64,000 bases of DNA from Pedobacter sp. AK013. Lineage in GTDB: Bacteria; Bacteroidota; Bacteroidia; Sphingobacteriales; Sphingobacteriaceae. The stretch lies in NCBI RefSeq assembly GCF_014205835.1, contig NZ_JACHCQ010000022.1:50009-114008 (forward strand). The letters are read 5' to 3'. The notes under the pieces are model-generated. The model had not been told where the DNA came from. It searched no databases and saw only the letters and a list, made by a program, of their open reading frames with translations. The position numbers were made by a program, and so were the translations under genes. Positions 59,110 to 64,000 of the stretch are shown piece after piece (position 1 is the first letter of the stretch; every line of letters starts with the position of its first letter).

Positions 59110-59883
59110 ATGAAAAGAATTCTTTTAGCGGTATGTCTATCTGGTATCGCTGTTGCATCTTATGCACAAACCAAAACAGCAGCAAAGAAACCTGTTGCCA
59201 AAAAACCAACTACAACCACTAAAACATCAACTTTTGCGCCTGTTGGTTTAAAATCTACATTAGATTCTACCAGTTATGCTTTTGGTACTTCAATCGGTGC
59301 CGGTTTAAAAACAACTGGCCTTTCGACCTTAAATTACGATATCTTGTTAAGAGGATTAAAAGATGCGTTTACAGGCGGCAAAGTTGTATTAACCCAACAG
59401 CAGGCCCAACAATGTATAAATGAAGCATTAACAAAGGCATCATCGGTAAAAAACAAAGCCGAAGAAGCAGCAAATAAAATTAAATACGCACCAATTATGA
59501 AAGAAGGACAAGATTTCTTAGAACAGAACAAAAAACGTGCAGGTGTACAAACAACTGCAAGCGGTTTACAATACGAAGTTTTAACTGCTGGTACAGGCAT
59601 TAAACCACAGGCTACCGATTCGGTATTGGTACATTACAAAGGCACATTATTAAATGGGAAACAATTTGATAGCTCTTACGACAGAGGAGAACCTATCTCA
59701 TTTCCTTTAAACCAGGTAATTAAAGGCTGGACCGAGGGTGTACAATTAATGCCTGCTGGTTCGAAATACAAATTCTTTATCCCTTACAACCTGGCTTATG
59801 GCGAACGTGGTGCAGGACAGGATATTCCACCTTATAGCACTTTAATCTTTGAGGTTGAATTGCTAAAAGTAAATGGGAAATAA
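59110..59883 (+). CDS. FKBP-type peptidyl-prolyl isomerase with FKBP_N domain
   Basis: The 257-residue exported protein (signal peptide MKRILLAVCLSGIAVASYAQ) has a Lys/Thr/Pro linker, an FKBP_N dimerisation domain (about 50-150, LDSTSYAFGTSIGAGLK ... LTKASSVKNKAEE) and a C-terminal FKBP domain with VLVHYKGTLLNGKQFDSSYD, PISFPLNQVIKGWTEGVQLM and YGERGAGQDIPPYSTLIFEVEL, where the catalytic pocket residues are intact. This is the FkpA/Mip architecture. The frame is open 63 nt upstream, but the signal peptide places the start at 59110. Confidence 0.93.
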   Translation: MKRILLAVCLSGIAVASYAQTKTAAKKPVAKKPTTTTKTSTFAPVGLKSTLDSTSYAFGTSIGAGLKTTGLSTLNYDILLRGLKDAFTGGKVVLTQQQAQQCINEALTKASSVKNKAEEAANKIKYAPIMKEGQDFLEQNKKRAGVQTTASGLQYEVLTAGTGIKPQATDSVLVHYKGTLLNGKQFDSSYDRGEPISFPLNQVIKGWTEGVQLMPAGSKYKFFIPYNLAYGERGAGQDIPPYSTLIFEVELLKVNGK

Positions 59884-60217
59884 AAATCTCTATTCGTCAT
59901 CTAGATCTGATAGCTATCGGATGTAGCATAGCAAAATGGAGAAATCTTTTAAAAATGTCTGTTTATTCTTAAGCAGACATTTTTTTTGAAAATGAATGTT
60001 CAGCATTTCATCGCACCTACAGTCCCGCCACCGCTTATAGTCCTCGCTACGCTCCGGGCTATTCCGCTTTGTCGGGTTTATTAAACAAACAGGCAGTGGC
60101 CTTAAATCTGCAGTCAGAGTTACCATCTGACGCCACAACTAGAACGACTAAAGCAAATAAGTCATTTACCAAAACTTTCTCCCGTATTCAATGTTAGCTA
60201 TTACAAATTAACATGAT
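59884..60217. other. Gene-free region with two repeat families
   Basis: 59894-59948 resembles a damaged family C unit (GCATAGCAAAATGGAGAAAT), followed by a small hairpin (AAAATGTCTG/CAGACATTTT at about 59950-59981) that may terminate the FKBP gene, and a family-E-like GC-rich block at about 59993-60135 (CTCGCTACGCTCCGGGC). The frame opposite is repeat translation. Confidence 0.5.
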
Positions 60218-60394
60218 ATGAAAAAAGCATTCCCATTAGTATTAATTGCATTTTTATGCACCACCTTAAGCAGTTGCGAACTGGTAGAAGGTATATTTAA
60301 AGCCGGCGTTTGGGTTGGCGTTATTGTAGTTGTAGTAGTTGTTGCACTGCTGATCTGGATTTTGTCAAAGATATTTGGCGGAGGAAAGAGTTAG
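60218..60394 (+). CDS. Small lipoprotein with one membrane helix
   Basis: A 58-residue product. Signal peptide with lipobox (LIAFLCTTLSSCELVEG; Cys20), then a hydrophobic helix (GVWVGVIVVVVVVALLIWIL) and a short Lys/Gly tail. The combination of lipobox and following transmembrane segment resembles a small protein family common in Bacteroidota that databases sometimes mislabel as phosphatidate cytidylyltransferase. Function unknown. The coding assignment rests on ATG at 60218 and the strong secretion features. Confidence 0.75.
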   Translation: MKKAFPLVLIAFLCTTLSSCELVEGIFKAGVWVGVIVVVVVVALLIWILSKIFGGGKS

Positions 60395-60403
60395 TTTTTC
60401 TAT

Positions 60404-60467
60404 CTGTCACGTTGAGCCTATCGAAACGCCTGAAACTAAACATGTCCTTCGGCAAGCTCAGTATAAC
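60404..60467. repeat. Degenerate REP-like palindrome
   Basis: GTCACGTTGAGCCTATCGAA at the left and CCTTCGGCAAGCTCAGTATAAC at the right pair imperfectly and resemble the outer arms of the repeat at 1991-2050. Between convergent genes. Confidence 0.45.
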
Positions 60468-60503
60468 AAATCCATATTATGGATGCAATTTCTTTTATTA
60501 TAC

Positions 60504-60794
60504 CTATAAAAAAATCATTTCGGTAATCACTTCGCTACCCGCATGTTCATTTAGTTTCTGGATTATTCCATGCCGCACCATAATCAGCTCATTTTTGATT
60601 ACTGAAGATTCTATCCGTAAAAAAAGCTTTTTATCGTGGATATAAATCTGTTTGGTTCGGTTGGCAATTGCAGTGCCCATAATTTCCGGCCAGACAGATA
60701 AGATCGAAGTTTCGTCGAATTTACGGCGCAAACGGTATACATCCAGCATTTTGCTGATGGCATCTTTTACGGTAACGTCATTAGGCTTACGCAT
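60504..60794 (-). CDS. DUF721 (DciA-like) protein
   Basis: A 96-residue DUF721 protein (VTVKDAISKMLDVYRLRRKFDETSILSVW, EIMGTAIANRTKQIYIHDKKLFLRIESSVIKNELIM), the family that includes DciA, a helicase-loading partner of DnaB. The ATG lies 8 nt inside the end of recF, so the two are translationally coupled. The recF-DUF721 pair is common across Bacteroidota. A replication role here is inferred from family and neighbour. Confidence 0.88.
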   Translation of the reverse strand: MRKPNDVTVKDAISKMLDVYRLRRKFDETSILSVWPEIMGTAIANRTKQIYIHDKKLFLRIESSVIKNELIMVRHGIIQKLNEHAGSEVITEMIFL

Positions 60795-61890
60795 TTTGTA
60801 TCTTTCCGTTATCTACTTCGAACAAAGTTACATCAACTTCTATTTTTTCAAAAATTGATTTTACTCTTTCTCTTCCTGTATCTGTAATAAATATCTGCCC
60901 AAAATCATGGTGGGAAACCATTTGCATTAATTTTTGAACGCGGTTATCATCCAGCTTATCAAAAATATCATCCAACAAAAGCAAAGGTTTAAATCCTTTG
61001 TTTTTAGCCAGGTAAGCATACTGCGCAATTTTCAAGGCAATTAAAAAAGACTTTTGCTGGCCTTGTGAGCCAAACTTTTTTAAAGGCATTCCACTGATTA
61101 CAAAAGCCAATTCATCTTTATGTATGCCCGTTGTGGTACGCTCCAGCACACGATCCTTTTCTACCGATTTTTTCAACAGTTCATCGAAAGTAGACTCATT
61201 CAATTGCGATTGATAATTCAGTTCCACCGTTTCCTTGTTGTCTGTAAGATAGGTATAATATTGATTAAACAGCGGAATAAACCCATCCATAAAGGCTTTA
61301 CGGATGGCGAATATCTTATTGCCTGCTATAATCAGCTGTTCATCCAAAATTTCGAGCAGTGTAGGATCGTATTTTCTGGTAATGGCAATCTGCTTTAGCA
61401 AAGCATTCCGGTTTAATAAAATACGGTTATAGGTAATCAATTGATCCAGATAATGTGCATCCGTTTGCGAAATTACATTATCGATAAACTTTCTCCGCTC
61501 CTCACTACCTTCCATAATCAGGTTCACATCATATGGAGAAACCATCACTACCGGGAAAAGACCAACATGATCGGCCAATTTATCGTATTCTTTTTTATTA
61601 CGTTTGAACTGCTTTTTCTGATTGCGCTTTACCCCACACGAAATTTTTTCGTTTTTTTCGTTACGTTCGAAATCGCCCTGGATCATAAAAACCTCTTCAT
61701 CGGTTTTAATCTGCTGGCTATCGATGGGGTTAAAGTAACTTTTACATAGACAAAGGTAGTGAATGGCATCGAGCATATTCGTTTTGCCTGAACCATTATT
61801 ACCCGTAAAAACGTTCACAGTTTCCGAGAAATGGAGATCTGCATCACTATAGTTTTTAAAATTTAGAAGGGTAATATTTTTTAACCACAT
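60787..61890 (-). CDS. recF: DNA replication and repair protein RecF
   Basis: RecF is an SMC-like ATPase that helps load RecA at single-strand gaps. The 367-residue protein has Walker A FTGNNGSGKTNMLDAI near residue 30, the signature LKKFGSQGQQKSFLIALKIAQ, and Walker B PLLLLDDIFDKLDDNRVQKL. A TAAATTTG box on the minus strand at 61908-61901 lies 10 nt before the ATG, giving a very short leader. The DUF721 gene overlaps its end. Confidence 0.96.
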   Translation of the reverse strand: MWLKNITLLNFKNYSDADLHFSETVNVFTGNNGSGKTNMLDAIHYLCLCKSYFNPIDSQQIKTDEEVFMIQGDFERNEKNEKISCGVKRNQKKQFKRNKKEYDKLADHVGLFPVVMVSPYDVNLIMEGSEERRKFIDNVISQTDAHYLDQLITYNRILLNRNALLKQIAITRKYDPTLLEILDEQLIIAGNKIFAIRKAFMDGFIPLFNQYYTYLTDNKETVELNYQSQLNESTFDELLKKSVEKDRVLERTTTGIHKDELAFVISGMPLKKFGSQGQQKSFLIALKIAQYAYLAKNKGFKPLLLLDDIFDKLDDNRVQKLMQMVSHHDFGQIFITDTGRERVKSIFEKIEVDVTLFEVDNGKIQNA

Positions 61891-61900
61891 AAATATGTCA

Positions 61901-61908
61901 CAAATTTA
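61901..61908 (-). promoter_or_regulatory. recF promoter -7 box
   Basis: TAAATTTG on the minus strand, 10 nt before the recF ATG. Confidence 0.6.
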
Positions 61909-61995
61909 CCGTTTTTTAGCCTCTTAACATCCATTCTTTAAAATAAACGTTAATAACATTTAAAAAAATTGTACTTTCATAACAAGTAAAATTAG

Positions 61996-62403
61996 ATGGT
62001 TGCACAAAAAATGTTAGAAGGTAATGTTCTATGGTCTTATGACCATGAACTAACCAATGAGAAAAATTCGGGCTGGATTAAAAAAATTGCAGGTTTATTT
62101 TCGTTTTTAAAGCCTATTCACAATCACGAAGGCAATATCCTATTAGCCTCTAACGGTCTTTTTATTACGGGAGATGAACAATTGGAACTTCCATTATCTC
62201 ATATAGAAGAGGTTTACATGGGCTTCGACGATTTATTCCCAGCTTCATCTGCAAAAAATTTCGGTGCATTTTGGCAACCCATCAGAATTAGATCTACAGT
62301 GAGCCGTTCCGAAAGTCAAACGGTATACCTGGTGATTAACCACACTGGTATTTTTAGCGACAACCAAACCTGGTTTAACACACTGATTAGCTTGTTACGC
62401 TAA
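61996..62403 (+). CDS. Hypothetical soluble protein
   Basis: No family recognised. The 135-residue product is predicted to be mostly beta: GNILLASNGLFITGDEQLELPLSHIEEVYMGFDD, then PIRIRSTVSRSESQTVYLVINH and a C-terminal helix TWFNTLISLL. The pattern of five to seven strands with a terminal helix would fit a PH-like domain, but this is weak. It diverges from recF and lies upstream of a TPR gene. Confidence 0.6.
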   Translation: MVAQKMLEGNVLWSYDHELTNEKNSGWIKKIAGLFSFLKPIHNHEGNILLASNGLFITGDEQLELPLSHIEEVYMGFDDLFPASSAKNFGAFWQPIRIRSTVSRSESQTVYLVINHTGIFSDNQTWFNTLISLLR

Positions 62404-62494
62404 TTATCATAACGATTTTACAATCTGCGCGCCTAAATAACTAATGTTTAATCAAATACTTCAAAATAAAGATTGATACTTTGATTGAAAAATG

Positions 62495-62502
62495 TATTTT
62501 TG
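62495..62502 (+). promoter_or_regulatory. Promoter of TPR membrane protein gene
   Basis: TATTTTTG with TTG at 62473-62475, 19-nt spacer; start codon 24 nt downstream. Confidence 0.75.
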
Positions 62503-62526
62503 CAATCTTAAATTTTTTAAATAAAC

Positions 62527-63192
62527 ATGTCTACAACAGATAACCAGACAATTCAACCAACTAAAAAAGGTTCATTTTTACAAGAGAATAATAAGAGCTT
62601 ACTGTTTATTGCAGGTGCTGTAGTTTTATTAGTTTTAATATATCTTTGGTATCAAGGCGTGTATTTAAAAGGTCGTGCTGAAGAAGCCGCTAGCAAAATG
62701 TACAAAGCAGAGCAGTTTGTTGGTGTAGATTCATTATCGAATAGAGCTGTTAAAGGCGAAGGTGGTTACCCAGGCTTAGAGCAAATAGCTAAAGAATACG
62801 ACAACACAAAATCGGCAAACTTAGCTAACCTTTATTTAGGCGGTATTTACTTGCGTAAGGGCGAATATAAACAAGCTATAGAGGCACTAAGCAAATATAG
62901 TGCTACTGGCAGCCCGGTTGCAGATCCATTGGCTTTGGGTTTATTAGGCGATGCTTACAGCGAATTGAAAGATTATAAACAAGCTTCTACGTATTACAAA
63001 AAAGCAGCAGATAAAGCGAGCAAATTTACTTCACCTATGTTTCTAAAGAAATTAGGATTGGTTAGCGAAAACCAAAATGATTTTAAAGGTGCTGTTGAAG
63101 CTTATACTAAAGTAAAAACACAATATCCTGAGAGTGCAGAAGCGCAATTAATTGATGCTTATATTGCAAGAGCTCAAGAAAAAGTTAAATAA
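62527..63192 (+). CDS. Membrane-anchored tetratricopeptide repeat protein
   Basis: The 221-residue protein has a cytoplasmic N-tail, one transmembrane helix (about 24-45, LLFIAGAVVLLVLIYLWYQG) and a periplasmic TPR region of three to four units (LANLYLGGIYLRKGEYKQAIEAL, PLALGLLGDAYSELKDYKQASTYYKKA, MFLKKLGLVSENQNDFKGAVEAYTKV). The organisation resembles YfgM, an ancillary periplasmic chaperone tied to the SecYEG translocon. Assignment to YfgM function is inference. Confidence 0.82.
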   Translation: MSTTDNQTIQPTKKGSFLQENNKSLLFIAGAVVLLVLIYLWYQGVYLKGRAEEAASKMYKAEQFVGVDSLSNRAVKGEGGYPGLEQIAKEYDNTKSANLANLYLGGIYLRKGEYKQAIEALSKYSATGSPVADPLALGLLGDAYSELKDYKQASTYYKKAADKASKFTSPMFLKKLGLVSENQNDFKGAVEAYTKVKTQYPESAEAQLIDAYIARAQEKVK

Positions 63193-63217
63193 TCATTTAA
63201 CTTAAAACATATTTACG

Positions 63218-63243
63218 AAAAGATCATCGAAAGATGGTCTTTT
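63218..63243 (+). terminator. Terminator of TPR gene
   Basis: AAGATCATC/GATGGTCTT with a GAAA tetraloop, a single G-T pair and a T run. Confidence 0.88.
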
Positions 63244-63945
63244 TTTGTTTAAAAGCTTTTCTAAATGAGTTCGTCATTTCCTGGAGTGCAACGAAATGGA
63301 GAATTCTATAAAAGTAGCTGATACATTTCTCCATAGAGTTAAAGCAAACTGATAGCTTGACTTGCAAAAAAAGGGTAGGTAACTTTTTTTTTGGAAATCA
63401 GGTGCAGTGGCTTTTAGGCTTGTGCAGCCCCGCTCTCCGTTCCTTCCGATGAAACCTGTGAAACAAGCAAGCACACAATAAAAAAAAGCAAAGAATAGTG
63501 ATTAAATCGGAACCACTGCGATCAGGTTTAAGTGGCGCAATCAGCAATACTATTTGGGGTTGAATGGTGCAGAAAAAACGAAATTGCCCTTATCACAACC
63601 TGTCTCATATCAGATGATCTGTGAGGACACAGACCATGGCCCAAAAAGGAAATTTATATAAAACTATGCTATCCTACTCTTAATAGTAGCAAAGACATTA
63701 CTTTATAGACCTGATTGACGCGTTAGCTCCCGATTTCTTTCTAATCGGGACTATAAGCAAAAAGCAGGACGAATACTAAAAAGCGCTACTGCAATTGCTC
63801 TTCAGAAAAACCTTCCTTTTCTATTTATCCGTATTACAGCCAAACTATTCGTTGGCCTGAATTTTATTTTAGGATTGTTTTCCTTTTGCCAAAGATGCTG
63901 AAATAAATTCACTGTTGTCCGGAGAAATATTTTTTTGTTTATAAA
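63244..63945. other. Gene-free repeat-rich region
   Basis: 63270-63336 is a family C unit (GTCATTTCCTGGAG, CGAAATGGAGAATTCT, ACATTTCTCCAT). 63390-63480 has a family-E-like GC-rich block (GGCTTGTGCAGCCCCGCTCT). 63890-63911 is a truncated family B hairpin (AAAGATGCTGAAATAAATTC). No open frame with coding character was found. Confidence 0.5.
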
Positions 63946-63971
63946 AAAGGGTAGCTTTAAGTCTACCCTTT
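63946..63971 (-). terminator. Terminator of a leftward gene beyond the window
   Basis: AAAGGGTAG/CTACCCTTT stem with an 8-nt loop and a T run on the minus strand, pointing to a minus-strand gene that ends just right of the window. Confidence 0.75.
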
Positions 63972-64000
63972 GTAGTGTTATATTTGAGTTACCACACCTA

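Noticed and set aside
59914..60138. Minus-strand open frame of 74 codons
   Set aside because: Translation of family E-like repeat; no start signals or protein features.

Overview
The window looks like a chromosomal segment of a Bacteroidota bacterium, most likely a Sphingobacteriaceae member close to Pedobacter. The evidence is AT-rich DNA with genes mostly lacking Shine-Dalgarno sites, repeated Bacteroidota-type promoters (TTG, about 20 nt, TAnnTTTG), Bacteroidota-typical genes (BshA/YpdA bacillithiol proteins, the tilS/OstA-like/rdgB order, recF followed by a DUF721 gene, YiaA-like protein, STAS-like DUF), and many short palindromic intergenic repeats. No rRNA, tRNA, phage, CRISPR array or classical IS transposase was seen. 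The genus is an inference.

Layout. 0-9 kb: a cut alpha/beta hydrolase, YpdA-like thiol-disulfide reductase, a metallo-beta-lactamase/double-rhodanese sulfur enzyme, type I asparaginase, TatD nuclease and UvrA. 9-19 kb: a ferredoxin-type reductase, a lytic transglycosylase, a pseudouridine synthase with a long repetitive charged N-terminus, a lactonase, SRPBCC and phytanoyl-CoA dioxygenase-like proteins, a J-domain/KTSC fusion, BshA and a GxxExxY protein inside a perfect inverted repeat. 19-28 kb: tilS and an OstA-like LPS-transport protein diverge from a shared palindromic control region, followed by rdgB, a protein with possible HolD-like features, a PPIase-less SurA-like chaperone, full SurA and a MoxR ATPase. 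28-37 kb: small membrane, DinB-like and TPR proteins, a glycerophosphodiesterase-like protein lacking its expected catalytic histidines, an M28 peptidase, a DUF559 nuclease gene bracketed by repeats, a racemase and cysS. 37-42 kb: GNAT, lipA, an ECF sigma/anti-sigma pair and the NAD(P)HX repair enzyme.

42.8-49.5 kb holds the most interesting gene set: an ethanolamine-type permease, a glutamine-synthetase-like ligase, an iron alcohol dehydrogenase, a PuuD-like gamma-glutamyl hydrolase, an aldehyde dehydrogenase and a STAS-like protein, all on the plus strand. Together they can be read as a cobalamin-independent route that gamma-glutamylates ethanolamine, oxidises the alcohol through aldehyde to acid, then releases glutamate and glycine. 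49.9-64 kb: GH20 hexosaminidase, ACT and CYTH proteins, BON/SH3 proteins, an orphan response regulator, three FKBP-type prolyl isomerases, NrnA, Ndk, a small lipoprotein, DUF721/RecF and a TPR membrane protein, ending in about 0.8 kb of gene-free repeat-rich DNA.

Across the window, gaps between genes are filled by several recurring palindromic repeat families. Two of them bracket small nuclease-like genes, and others contribute the ends of neighbouring coding sequences. Several genes start exactly four nucleotides after a promoter -7 box, which suggests leaderless mRNAs.
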